From positions 1-64,000 of the forward strand of contig NZ_CAJVAP010000014.1 in assembly GCF_910593785.1 (NCBI RefSeq): DNA of 64,000 nucleotides, read 5' to 3'. Under the pieces are notes generated by a model. That model saw only the letters and a list, made by a program, of their open reading frames with translations, made no database searches and was not told the origin of the DNA. This DNA comes from Leucobacter soli. GTDB lineage: Bacteria > Actinomycetota > Actinomycetes > Actinomycetales > Microbacteriaceae. The position numbers were made by a program, and so were the translations under genes. Every line of letters begins with the position of its first letter. Position 1 is the stretch's first letter. Shown here piece by piece: positions 25,416-35,214 of this stretch.

Positions 25416-26893
25416 CCCTGCTCGAGGTGCGGAACCTCTCGAAGCAGTTCGGGTCGATCACCGCGCTCGCCGATGTCTCGCTTTCGGTGGAGGCGGGCCA
25501 GGTGCACGCCGTCATGGGGGAGAACGGCGCGGGCAAGTCGACGCTGATCAAGGCGCTCAGCGGCATTCAGCCCGCGTCGAGCGGTAGCGTCAGCATGCGC
25601 GGCGAGGTGATCGCCATCGAGAGCCTCGCCGATGCCGCTGCTCACGGCATTCGAACGGTCTTCCAAGAGCTCCACATCGTGCCGCAGCTCAGTGTCGCGG
25701 AGAACATCCTGCTCGGTGCGCTGCCGAGGCGCCGGGGGTTGATCGACCGCTCCGAGCGCGATCGGGTGGCGGTCGAGGTGCTCGCCCAACTCGGTGTCGA
25801 TCTCGACCCCGGCCGGCCGGCGGGTAAGCTCTCCCGATCCGAGCAGCAGATCATCGAGATCTGCCGGGCGTTGCTCGGCCGGGTCGATCTGCTGATCCTC
25901 GACGAGCCGACGGCGTCGCTGGGCGAGCCAGAGACGCGGCAACTGCTCGATATCGTGAGGCGGCTCACCGAACGCGGGGTCGGTGTGATCTATGTGAGTC
26001 ACCGGATGAACGAGGTGCTCGAGATCGCAGACAAGATCACGGTGCTCCGCGACGGCAATTACATCGCCACGCACGATGCTCCCGTGTCTGCCGACCGCCT
26101 GGTGCACGACATGATCGGCCGCGCGCCGGGCGAACTGTACCTGCATGAGCCGGTCGAGCCAGGAGAGGTGCTGCTCGATGTGAAGCACCTGTCGAACTCG
26201 AGCGTGCACGACGCGACGTTCAACGTTCGAGCCGGTGAGATCGTCGGCGTCACGGGGCTGATCGGTTCGGGGAAGTCAGAGATCGCGCGCGCGATCTACG
26301 GGCTCGACCCGGTCGAATCCGGAGAGGTGCGAATCGGCGGAGCGAACTGCCTCGGTTGGTCGCCCGCCCGGATGTTGAAACAGGGGCTCATGTACTACCC
26401 CTCTGATCGCAAGCGCGAGGGGCTGGCGCTGAACCGGCCGCTCCGCGAGTCGATCACGCTCGGCGCACTGAAACGGGGCGGGTTTCTCGCCGGTGGCCTG
26501 ATCCGCGCCAAGCAGGAGGCCGCCGAGACCGAGCAGCTCGCTGAGCGACTCTCGCTGCGACCGAGCACCACTGCGGCCCCGGCAGGCAACTACTCCGGTG
26601 GCAACCAGCAGAAGGCACTCATCGCCCGCGGTATGATCCACCGTGCCGACGTGCACGTCTTCGACGAGCCGACCGTCGGCATCGACGTCGGCGCCAAGGC
26701 AGACGTCTACGCGCAGATCGATGCGTATGCGCGGGCCGGCGCCGGGGTGCTCCTCGTCTCATCGGATCTCACTGAGGTCATCGGTGTGAGCGACCGCGTG
26801 TACGTCGTGGCCGAGGGGCGCATTCAAGCCGAGCTGATCGGCGACGACATCAACGAGGCGGCCATCGCCTCCCACTTTTTCACCGAATCCTGA
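25412..26893 (+). CDS. Sugar-type ABC importer ATPase (RbsA/MglA family, two ATPase domains)
   Basis: A 493-residue fused ABC protein. Domain 1 has Walker A GENGAGKSTL (about 36), a degenerate signature LSRSEQQ and Walker B LLILDEPTASL. Domain 2 has a variant P-loop GLIGSGKSEI, a canonical-like signature YSGGNQQK and VFDEPTVGIDVGAK. The asymmetry is usual in this family. It energises uptake by the permease and TorT-like binding protein encoded alongside. It overlaps the amidohydrolase by ATGA and the next gene starts shortly after. Confidence 0.93.
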   Translation: MTLLEVRNLSKQFGSITALADVSLSVEAGQVHAVMGENGAGKSTLIKALSGIQPASSGSVSMRGEVIAIESLADAAAHGIRTVFQELHIVPQLSVAENILLGALPRRRGLIDRSERDRVAVEVLAQLGVDLDPGRPAGKLSRSEQQIIEICRALLGRVDLLILDEPTASLGEPETRQLLDIVRRLTERGVGVIYVSHRMNEVLEIADKITVLRDGNYIATHDAPVSADRLVHDMIGRAPGELYLHEPVEPGEVLLDVKHLSNSSVHDATFNVRAGEIVGVTGLIGSGKSEIARAIYGLDPVESGEVRIGGANCLGWSPARMLKQGLMYYPSDRKREGLALNRPLRESITLGALKRGGFLAGGLIRAKQEAAETEQLAERLSLRPSTTAAPAGNYSGGNQQKALIARGMIHRADVHVFDEPTVGIDVGAKADVYAQIDAYARAGAGVLLVSSDLTEVIGVSDRVYVVAEGRIQAELIGDDINEAAIASHFFTES

Positions 26894-26910
26894 TGACACG
26901 GAGATCTGAC

Positions 26911-27897
26911 ATGTCGCTGACGACACGCCCGTTGACCATTCCACGGAGCACGCGCCGGTTCCTGGCCGCACTGACGACCTACCTGCTGCCGATCCTCTTC
27001 GTCGGGCTCGTGGTCACCTTCGCCATCCTCGAACCGAGATTTCTCGACCCGACCAACCTCACCAACGTCTCGCGGCAGTCGGTGTTCCTGCTGCTCATCG
27101 CGCTCGGTCAGATGATCGTGCTGATCAACGCTCAGCTCGATCTCTCGGTGGGTGCGACGGTCGCGTTCACGAGTGTGATCGTGGCCACCTTCACTTCCTC
27201 GGTGGGTGAGGGCGGTTGGTCCATCGTGATCGGCGTGCTCGTCGCGCTCGCCGCGGGCCTCGTGATCGGCCTCGTGAACGGAGCGATCGTTTCGTTCTGG
27301 AAGGTACCGTCGTTCATGGCCACCTTGGGCACGACGTCGATCCTGACCGGTTCGGCGCTGCTGATCACCAAGGGGGCACCCGTGACCGGCGTGCCTTTCT
27401 CGTTCCGAGATGTGTTCGGCACCGGCAATGTGTTCGGCATCCCCACCCCCGTCATCGTCGGCATCGGGGTGCTGCTGCTCGTCATGTTGTTCATGAATCG
27501 TGTGCCGACGGGCCGGAACATGTATGCGATCGGCGGCAATGCCGAGGCGGCCCGGGTCGCGGGCATCAACGTGCGTCGCACGGTGATCGTCGCATTCGTG
27601 CTCTGCTCGGTGTTCGCGGCGCTTGCGGGGATGCTCCTCACCGCTCGCCTGGGTTCGGGCGAGGCGTCGCTCGGCGGCAGCTACGTGATGCTCTCCATCG
27701 CGGCCGCGGTGCTCGGTGGTACTTCGCTTTTCGGCGGCGAAGGCGTCGCCTGGCGCGTGCTGCTCGGCGTGCTCTTCATGGGGGTCCTCGGCAATGGCAT
27801 GAACCTGTTGCACATATCGAGTTACGTGCAAGAGATCGTGATAGGTTGTGTGCTGGTGATGGCCGTCGGCTTGGAGCGGCTTCGCGAGAAATTGTGA
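26911..27897 (+). CDS. Sugar-type ABC importer permease (RbsC family)
   Basis: A 328-residue permease with about 8-10 membrane helices. The family motifs ALGQMIVLINAQLDLSVGATVAF, KVPSFMATLGTTSILTGSALLI, GRNMYAIGGNAEAARVAGINV and AAAVLGGTSLFGGEG match RbsC/XylH-type proteins. It has a single permease gene, so it probably acts as a homodimer. ATG 26911 is chosen over ATG 26893 because GGAG lies 8 nt before it and the alternative overlaps the previous stop without a site. Confidence 0.92.
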   Translation: MSLTTRPLTIPRSTRRFLAALTTYLLPILFVGLVVTFAILEPRFLDPTNLTNVSRQSVFLLLIALGQMIVLINAQLDLSVGATVAFTSVIVATFTSSVGEGGWSIVIGVLVALAAGLVIGLVNGAIVSFWKVPSFMATLGTTSILTGSALLITKGAPVTGVPFSFRDVFGTGNVFGIPTPVIVGIGVLLLVMLFMNRVPTGRNMYAIGGNAEAARVAGINVRRTVIVAFVLCSVFAALAGMLLTARLGSGEASLGGSYVMLSIAAAVLGGTSLFGGEGVAWRVLLGVLFMGVLGNGMNLLHISSYVQEIVIGCVLVMAVGLERLREKL

Positions 27898-27954
27898 GGT
27901 TTCCGACCCGATGTTCGTACGTCGGCTGATGCGGAAGCGACTCCGGGAAGAGAT

Positions 27955-28485
27955 ATGAAGGTAGACGGCAGCCGGATCCGCGAATTGCGGCAGAAATCCG
28001 GGCGCACTCTGCAAGTGCTCTCCGAAGACGCAGCGATCTCTCCGAGCTTCCTGTCGCAGGTCGAGCGGGGGCTCTCGGAGCCGTCGCTCGACTCGGCGTT
28101 CCGCATCGCCGGCTCATTGAACGTGCCGGTGAAGGCGATCGCGCTCGATGAAGACGAGCGCGATCGGGATCAGCCGGTGAGCTACGGCGGCATGTATCGG
28201 GATCGCTTTGTGACCCCGGACACCGCGGAGACGTTGCAGGTGCTCGAATCGGTGCTCGAACCGGGCCCGCAGGTGCGCATGCACGCCTATGCGCACCCTG
28301 AGAACGAGGAGTTCATCTTCGTGATCGACGGCGTGCTCGAGATCACGGTCGGGGAGCAGGTGCATCGGATCCGCGCGGGCGACTCGCTGCTCATCGACCC
28401 GAGAATCCGCCACTCCTACGCGAACCCGGGCAGCACGCCCGTGCGATGGCTGTGGGTGTCGGCGAAGTCGCCTCGCGTGGGCTAG
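27955..28485 (+). CDS. XRE-family regulator with cupin domain (PuuR-like)
   Basis: A 176-residue protein with an N-terminal XRE helix-turn-helix (IRELRQKSGRTLQVLSEDAAISPSFLSQVERGLSEPSLDSAFRIA) and a C-terminal cupin_2 barrel (MHAYAHPENEEFIFVIDGVLEITVGEQVHRIRAGDSLLIDPRIRHSYANPG). PuuR, the repressor of E. coli putrescine utilisation, has the same layout. As the last gene of the import operon it is the natural candidate for control of the divergent promoters at 21.1-21.4 kb. Its TAG stop is part of the TAGACT hexamer that probably starts the glycine riboswitch transcript. Confidence 0.9.
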   Translation: MKVDGSRIRELRQKSGRTLQVLSEDAAISPSFLSQVERGLSEPSLDSAFRIAGSLNVPVKAIALDEDERDRDQPVSYGGMYRDRFVTPDTAETLQVLESVLEPGPQVRMHAYAHPENEEFIFVIDGVLEITVGEQVHRIRAGDSLLIDPRIRHSYANPGSTPVRWLWVSAKSPRVG

Positions 28486-28488
28486 ACT
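28483..28488 (+). promoter_or_regulatory. -10 hexamer of the gcv operon
   Basis: TAGACT, just before the riboswitch; its first three bases are the stop codon of the XRE gene. Confidence 0.55.
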
Positions 28489-28514
28489 GACGCACAACAC
28501 AACTGAACAAGCCC

Positions 28515-28728
28515 CCTCACCCTTGCGGGAGAGACCGCGCGCCGCATCGCGGCGGCAGCCGGCGCCGTAGGAGCAAACCCTCCCCGGGAAACTCTCAGGC
28601 ACACGTACCGCAACGGCCGCACCCACCCGGGTGCAGGGCGACTCTGGAAAGCAGCGGGCTCGCCCGCTCACCGAAGGTGCAAGGGCATACGCCGCCCGAA
28701 TCTCTCAGGTCACGTACAGAGCGGGGAG
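28515..28728 (+). promoter_or_regulatory. Tandem glycine riboswitch
   Basis: Two aptamers in series. Aptamer 1 has GCGGGAGAGACCGCGC (from 28525), CGCCGTAGGAGCAAACC, GGGAAACTCTCAGGCACA. Aptamer 2 has ACTCTGGAAAGC, CACCGAAGGTGCAAGG, AATCTCTCAGGTCACGTACAGAG. CTCTG and CAGAG close the last P1 helix. These are the conserved cores of the gcvT-class tandem glycine riboswitch. It lies 48 nt before gcvP and should turn on glycine cleavage when glycine is plentiful. Confidence 0.92.
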
Positions 28729-28774
28729 GATCCTCTCAATCGGTCGTTCGCGACCACGACACCGGAGATCCTCC
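28725..28774 (+). promoter_or_regulatory. Probable translational expression platform of the riboswitch
   Basis: GGAGGATC (28725-28732), right after aptamer 2, is fully complementary to GATCCTCC (28767-28774). The latter runs from the ribosome binding site (GGAG 28764-28767) to the base before the TTG start. Pairing would hide the start region, and glycine binding could release it. No U-tract is seen, which argues for control of translation rather than termination. Confidence 0.55.
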
Positions 28775-28775
28775 T

Positions 28776-31763
28776 TTGACCGCAACGGCATCGTCGTCAC
28801 TCCCGGCGCACTCCTCGGCGCCCGTCTCTGCGCAGACCCCGCCCTTCGCCTCACGGCACATCGGCATCGCATCCCCCGCGGATCAGCGCGAGATGCTCGA
28901 CGCCCTCGGCTACGCGTCCCTCGACGAGCTCGTCGACACGGCGGTTCCCGCCGGGATCCGCAGCTCCGCGGGGCTGGACCTTCCGCCGGCGCGCAGCGAG
29001 GAGCAGATCCTCGCCGATCTGCGCGAGCTCGCCGGCCGCAACGTGCTCAAGACCCAGCTGATCGGGCAGGGATTCTCGGGCACGCACACTCCGCCGGTGA
29101 TCCTCCGCAACGTGCTCGAGAGCCCGGCCTGGTACACGGCGTACACCCCGTACCAGCCCGAGATCTCCCAGGGGCGGCTGGAAGCGCTGCTCAACTTCCA
29201 GACGATGGTCGCCGACCTCACCGGCCTGCCGGTCGCGAACGCCTCGATGCTCGACGAGAGCTCGGCCGCGGCGGAGGCCGTGCTCCTGATGCGCCGTGCG
29301 AACCGGGCGGGCGCCGACGCGAGGACGGTGATCGACGCCAACCTGTTCCCGCAGACGATCGCCGTGATCCGGGGCCGCGCCGACGCGCTCGGCTTCGAGG
29401 TCGAGGTGGCCGACCTCTCGACCGGTCTGCCCGAGGGAGCGATCTCGGGCATCGTGCTGCAGCAGCCCGGCGACGACGGCGCGGTGCAGGATCACTCCAC
29501 GGTGATCGCCGAGGCGAAGGATCGCGGGGCCATGGTCACCGTGATCGCCGACCTGCTCTCGCTCACGCTGATCGTGCCCCCCGGCGAGCAGGGCGCCGAC
29601 ATCGCCGTCGGCAACACGCAGCGCTTCGGCGTCCCGCTCTTCTACGGCGGGCCGCACGCCGCCTACCTCGCCGTGCGCGAGGGACTCGAGCGCTCGCTGC
29701 CCGGCCGACTGGTCGGCGTCTCCAAGGATCAGCAGGGCCGCCCCGCCTACCGGCTGGCGCTGCAGACCCGAGAGCAGCACATCCGGCGGGAGAAGGCGAC
29801 GAGCAACATCTGCACCGCGCAGGCGCTCCTCGCGATCACGGCTTCGATGTACGCCGTCTACCACGGGCCGGAGGGCCTGCGCGGGATCGCCGAACGCACG
29901 CACGCGCACGCGCGCGCGCTGGCCGGCGCACTCGAGAAGGCGGGGGTCGAGCTCGTGCGACACGCCTACTTCGATACGATCCGGGTTCGCGTGCCCGGCC
30001 GCGCGGCCGCGGTCGTCGCCGCCGCTGCCACAGCCGGCTTCAATCTGCGCCACGTCGACCCCGATACCGTGAGCGTCTCGTTCGACGAGACGACGACCGA
30101 CGAGATCGTCACCGCGGTCGCGGCGGTGTTCGGGGGAACCATCGATTCCACCGCTTCGTCATCCTGCGCGCAGTCGCAGAATCCGATCACCGGCGGCGTA
30201 GATTCTGCGACTGACGCGCAGAATGACGGGGTCGCCGGATCCTACGCCTTCGATCCCGCCCTGGTGCGCACCAGCGCCTACCTCACGCATCCGATCTTCC
30301 ACTCGGTGCGCTCCGAGACGCAGATGCTGCGGTACCTGCGACGCCTCGCCGACCGCGATCTCGCGCTGGATCGCACCATGATCCCGCTCGGCTCCTGCAC
30401 GATGAAGCTGAATTCGACAGCCGAGATGGCAGCCATCTCCTGGCCGGAGTTCGCAGGCATCCACCCCTACGCACCCGCAGACCAGACCGCGGGCTGGCGC
30501 GAGCTGATCCGCCGGCTCGAGGACTGGCTCATCGAGATCACCGGCTACGACGGCATCTCGCTGCAGCCGAACGCCGGATCGCAGGGGGAGTACGCCGGTC
30601 TGCTCGCGATCCGCCGATACCATCTCGCGAACGGGCACGCCGAGCGCGACATCTGCCTCATCCCCGCCTCGGCGCACGGCACCAACGCCGCCTCCGCGGT
30701 GCTCGCGGGCCTGCGGGTGGTCGTCGTGAAGAACACGCCCGACGGGCACATCGACATGGCCGACCTCGAGGCGAAGATCGCCGAGCACGCGGGCGACCTC
30801 GCGGCAATCATGATCACCTATCCGTCGACCTACGGCGTCTACGACGTCGACGTGCGGGAGGTGTGCGACAAGGTGCACGCCGCGGGCGGCCAGGTGTATA
30901 TCGACGGCGCCAACATGAACGCGCTCGTGGGGCTCGCGAAGCCCGGCGAGTTCGGCGGAGACGTCTCGCACCTGAACCTGCACAAGACCTTCGCGATCCC
31001 GCACGGCGGCGGCGGTCCGGGCGTCGGCCCGGTCGCCGTCGCCGAGCACCTGGTGCCCTACCTGCCGGGCGATCCGGTGGCCGGCGGGGCTTCGGGGACG
31101 TCGATCAGCGCGTCCGAGGGCGGCGTTCCCGTCGTCGCGACGCTCTTCGGATCGGCCGGCGTGCTGCCGATCTCGTACGCCTACGTCGCCATGATGGGCG
31201 CCGACGGCCTCACCCGGGCGACCGAGTCGGCGCTGCTCAGCGCGAACTACGTCGCAGCCCGGCTGAGGGATCACTTCCCCGTGCTCTTCACGGGCAACCG
31301 CGGGCTCGTCGCCCACGAGTGCATCCTCGACCTCCGCGAGCTCACCGCGGCATCCGGCGTGACGGCCGAGGACGTGGCGAAGCGCCTCATCGACTTCGGC
31401 TTCCACGCGCCGACCCTCGCATTCCCGGTCGCCGGCACGCTCATGGTCGAGCCGACCGAATCGGAGGATCTCGCGGAGATCGAGCGCTTCATCGAGGCGA
31501 TGATCGCGATCCGGGCAGAGATCGACGACATCGTGGCGGGGATCCACGCCCTCGAGGACTCGCCGCTGCGGAACGCGCCGCATCCGGCAGCCGTCGTGGT
31601 CTCCGACGACTGGGATCGGCCGTACACGCGCGAGCAGGGCGCGTTCCCCGTCGAGCGGCTGCGCGTCGACAAGTACTTCCCGCCCGTCTCGCGGATCGAC
31701 GGCGCCTTCGGCGACCGCAACCTGGTCTGCGCCTGCCCGCCGCCCGAAGCGTTCGAAGGATAG
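28776..31763 (+). CDS. gcvP: Glycine dehydrogenase (decarboxylating), P-protein
   Basis: A 995-residue single-chain P-protein, the PLP decarboxylase of the glycine cleavage system, which passes the aminomethyl group to lipoyl-GcvH. The PLP lysine is about Lys737 in [17 protein letters not shown], with [14 protein letters not shown] and [12 protein letters not shown] in the C-half. TTG 28776 is chosen because GGAG lies 8 nt upstream and conserved sequence (FASRHIG) begins soon after. Residues about 461-485 ([10 protein letters not shown]...[10 protein letters not shown]) are encoded by an inverted repeat element inserted in frame between the two halves. Three genes follow with short gaps. Confidence 0.95.
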   Translation: MTATASSSLPAHSSAPVSAQTPPFASRHIGIASPADQREMLDALGYASLDELVDTAVPAGIRSSAGLDLPPARSEEQILADLRELAGRNVLKTQLIGQGFSGTHTPPVILRNVLESPAWYTAYTPYQPEISQGRLEALLNFQTMVADLTGLPVANASMLDESSAAAEAVLLMRRANRAGADARTVIDANLFPQTIAVIRGRADALGFEVEVADLSTGLPEGAISGIVLQQPGDDGAVQDHSTVIAEAKDRGAMVTVIADLLSLTLIVPPGEQGADIAVGNTQRFGVPLFYGGPHAAYLAVREGLERSLPGRLVGVSKDQQGRPAYRLALQTREQHIRREKATSNICTAQALLAITASMYAVYHGPEGLRGIAERTHAHARALAGALEKAGVELVRHAYFDTIRVRVPGRAAAVVAAAATAGFNLRHVDPDTVSVSFDETTTDEIVTAVAAVFGGTIDSTASSSCAQSQNPITGGVDSATDAQNDGVAGSYAFDPALVRTSAYLTHPIFHSVRSETQMLRYLRRLADRDLALDRTMIPLGSCTMKLNSTAEMAAISWPEFAGIHPYAPADQTAGWRELIRRLEDWLIEITGYDGISLQPNAGSQGEYAGLLAIRRYHLANGHAERDICLIPASAHGTNAASAVLAGLRVVVVKNTPDGHIDMADLEAKIAEHAGDLAAIMITYPSTYGVYDVDVREVCDKVHAAGGQVYIDGANMNALVGLAKPGEFGGDVSHLNLHKTFAIPHGGGGPGVGPVAVAEHLVPYLPGDPVAGGASGTSISASEGGVPVVATLFGSAGVLPISYAYVAMMGADGLTRATESALLSANYVAARLRDHFPVLFTGNRGLVAHECILDLRELTAASGVTAEDVAKRLIDFGFHAPTLAFPVAGTLMVEPTESEDLAEIERFIEAMIAIRAEIDDIVAGIHALEDSPLRNAPHPAAVVVSDDWDRPYTREQGAFPVERLRVDKYFPPVSRIDGAFGDRNLVCACPPPEAFEG
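30157..30228. repeat. Palindromic repeat element inserted in frame within gcvP
   Basis: The left arm (30157-30183) begins CGTCATCCTGCGCGCAGTCG and the right arm (30201-30228) is its reverse complement with one mismatch and one extra base, around a 17-nt loop. The look is that of a mobile intergenic palindrome (REP/MITE-like), yet the gcvP frame reads through without a stop. Confidence 0.8.
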
Positions 31764-31766
31764 ACC

Positions 31767-32966
31767 ATGACGAAGCACACCGCACTGCACGCCCGGCATC
31801 GGGAGCTCGGCGCATCCTTCACCGACTTCGGCGGCTGGGACATGCCGCTCAAATACGGCAGCGAGCTCGCCGAGCATCGGGCCGTGCGCGAGGCGGCGGG
31901 CCTCTTCGACCTCTCGCACATGGGCGAGGTCTGGGTGTCCGGGCCCGACGCGGCCGCCTTCCTCAACACCGCGCTCGTCGGCAACCTCGCGGTCGTCCGG
32001 GTCGGCAAGGCGAAGTACTCCCTCATCTGCGACGAGCGCGGCGGCATCATCGACGACCTCATCGTGTACCGGATCGCTGGTGGCGAGGAGACGGATGAGG
32101 CTCCGGGAGCAGAGTCCCGCTACCTCGTCGTCCCGAACGCCGGCAATGCACCGGTCGTCGCCGCAGCGCTCGCCGAGCGCGCCGTCGGCTTCGACGTCGA
32201 GATCGTCGACGCCTCGGCCGAGACCAGTCTGATCGCGGTCCAGGGACCCGCGGCCGAGGGGATCCTGCACGGGCTCGTCGCCGACGGCGCGCACGGCGAT
32301 GCGTCGCGGACCGCCGTCACCGAGCTGCCCTACTACGCCTGGGCGGCGATCACGGTCCCGGGTGCGGGTGCGGGCGGCCAGGCGGAGGACGCCATCGACA
32401 TCCTCCTGGCACGGACCGGGTACACGGGAGAGGACGGCTTCGAGCTGTTCCTGCCGAACGACCGAGCCGCCGAAGTCTGGGATCGCCTGCTCGAGATCGG
32501 CGGGCCGGCCGGGCTGATCCCGTGCGGACTCGCCGCCCGCGACTCGCTGCGCTTGGAGGCGGGCATGCCGCTCTACGGCAACGAGCTGAGCCTCGACACC
32601 GATCCGTTCCAGGCCGGCCTGGGGCCGGTCGTCTCCCTCAAGAAGTCCGAGCAGTTCATCGGCCGTGCCGCGCTCGAGGCGGTCAAGGAGGCCGGGCCCT
32701 CACGGGTGCTCGTCGGGCTGAAGGGACTCGCCCGTCGGGCCGGCCGGGGCGGGTACCCGGTCCACGCGCAGGCGGCAGATGGATCCGGTCGTGAGATCGG
32801 GCGGATCACGAGCGGCCAGCCGAGCCCGACGCTCGGATACCCGGTCGCGCTCGCCTACGTCGAGCCGGCCTTCTCGGAGATCGGCACCCGGGTCTCGGTC
32901 GACCTGCGGGGGAAGCCGGAGCCCTTCGAAGTAGTCGCTCTCCCGTTCTACCGGCGAACGACGTGA
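31767..32966 (+). CDS. gcvT: Aminomethyltransferase, glycine cleavage T-protein
   Basis: A 399-residue folate enzyme that takes the aminomethyl group from GcvH, releases ammonia and makes 5,10-methylene-THF. The N-terminal GASFTDFGGWDMPLKYG and LFDLSHMGEVWVSG are typical, as are GYTGEDGFELFLP and GLAARDSLRLEAGMPLYGNEL. The C-terminal barrel ends GYPVALAYVEPAF. ATG 31767 lies 3 nt after the gcvP stop with GAAGGA before it. The length is slightly above the usual 365-375 because of an Ala/Gly-rich insert near residues 105-115 and 195-205. Confidence 0.95.
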   Translation: MTKHTALHARHRELGASFTDFGGWDMPLKYGSELAEHRAVREAAGLFDLSHMGEVWVSGPDAAAFLNTALVGNLAVVRVGKAKYSLICDERGGIIDDLIVYRIAGGEETDEAPGAESRYLVVPNAGNAPVVAAALAERAVGFDVEIVDASAETSLIAVQGPAAEGILHGLVADGAHGDASRTAVTELPYYAWAAITVPGAGAGGQAEDAIDILLARTGYTGEDGFELFLPNDRAAEVWDRLLEIGGPAGLIPCGLAARDSLRLEAGMPLYGNELSLDTDPFQAGLGPVVSLKKSEQFIGRAALEAVKEAGPSRVLVGLKGLARRAGRGGYPVHAQAADGSGREIGRITSGQPSPTLGYPVALAYVEPAFSEIGTRVSVDLRGKPEPFEVVALPFYRRTT

Positions 32967-33119
32967 GCGCAGCGCGCACCCGCCTCGCCGAGACCGATTG
33001 AAACCGGTCGCGCGATGGACGAGGATCGCAGCAGAGGCTCCGACGATCCGAAGCATCCCGGCAACCCCGAACCGACCGCATTGCGCCGCAACGCGACACC
33101 AGCACCAGAAGGAGACATC

Positions 33120-33500
33120 ATGAGCACAGTACGAGCGGGACTCCGCTACTCGGCCGAGCACGAGTGGATCGCCGACGGCAGTCCGACCGTTGTCGGCGTG
33201 AGCGAGGTCGCAGCCGACGCGCTCGGCGAAGTCGTCTACATCGAGCTGCCCGAAGTCGGCGCGCGCGTCACCGCGGGCGAGGTCTGCGGTGAGATCGAGT
33301 CGACCAAGTCCGTGTCCGAACTGTTCTCGCCGGTGACCGGCGAGGTGGTCGAGGTGAACGAGGCGCTCGCCGACGACCCGGCTCTCGTCAACAGCGACCC
33401 GTACGGGGCGGCCTGGCTGTTCCGCGTGGCGGTCGAGGCCGAGGGGCCGCTGCTCTCCGCCGAGGAGTACGCGGCGGCCAACGACGCCACGGTGGAATAG
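33120..33500 (+). CDS. gcvH: Glycine cleavage H-protein
   Basis: A 126-residue lipoyl carrier that shuttles the aminomethyl group between P-, T- and L-proteins. The lipoylation site is Lys63 in [23 protein letters not shown], preceded by the conserved [14 protein letters not shown] 33120 has an AGAAGGAG site; the frame is open for 35 codons upstream but that part is not conserved. The 153-bp gap after gcvT may hold a secondary promoter. No lipoamide dehydrogenase gene is nearby. Confidence 0.96.
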   Translation: MSTVRAGLRYSAEHEWIADGSPTVVGVSEVAADALGEVVYIELPEVGARVTAGEVCGEIESTKSVSELFSPVTGEVVEVNEALADDPALVNSDPYGAAWLFRVAVEAEGPLLSAEEYAAANDATVE

Positions 33501-33586
33501 GCGCAGCGGAATAGGCGCCGTGGAGTAGGCTCCGACGCGCGGCGACCGTCGCCTCGATACGGTCGCGCGACACCGCCGCTTCCGGA

Positions 33587-33649
33587 GCGCAGGTGCTCAG
33601 TAATCCGGGGTCGAGCGGCTGCATACCCACGACTACTGAGCACCTGCGC
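33587..33649. repeat. 16-bp perfect inverted repeat between gcvH and sdaA
   Basis: Arms GCGCAGGTGCTCAGTA (33587-33602) and TACTGAGCACCTGCGC (33634-33649) around 31 nt. There is no U-tract, so it may be a mobile palindrome or an RNA-stability hairpin rather than a simple terminator. Confidence 0.75.
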
Positions 33650-33704
33650 GGCGCGCGAGCGCGAGCGCGAACACGAACACGATCAGTCGGCAAGGGGGCC
33701 ATTC

Positions 33705-35117
<1,413 letters not shown>

Positions 35118-35202
35118 ACCGAGCCCTTCTGCAGCGCCGTTCCCGCAGCGCTCTCCCAGTCGGCGCCTCGCCGGCTCACAGCCGCACCGGAAGGCGCGCG
35201 GG

Positions 35203-35208
35203 TAACCT
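35203..35208 (+). promoter_or_regulatory. -10 hexamer of leaderless rseP transcript
   Basis: TAACCT, 6 nt before GTG 35215. Confidence 0.55.
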
Positions 35209-35214
35209 GAACCG

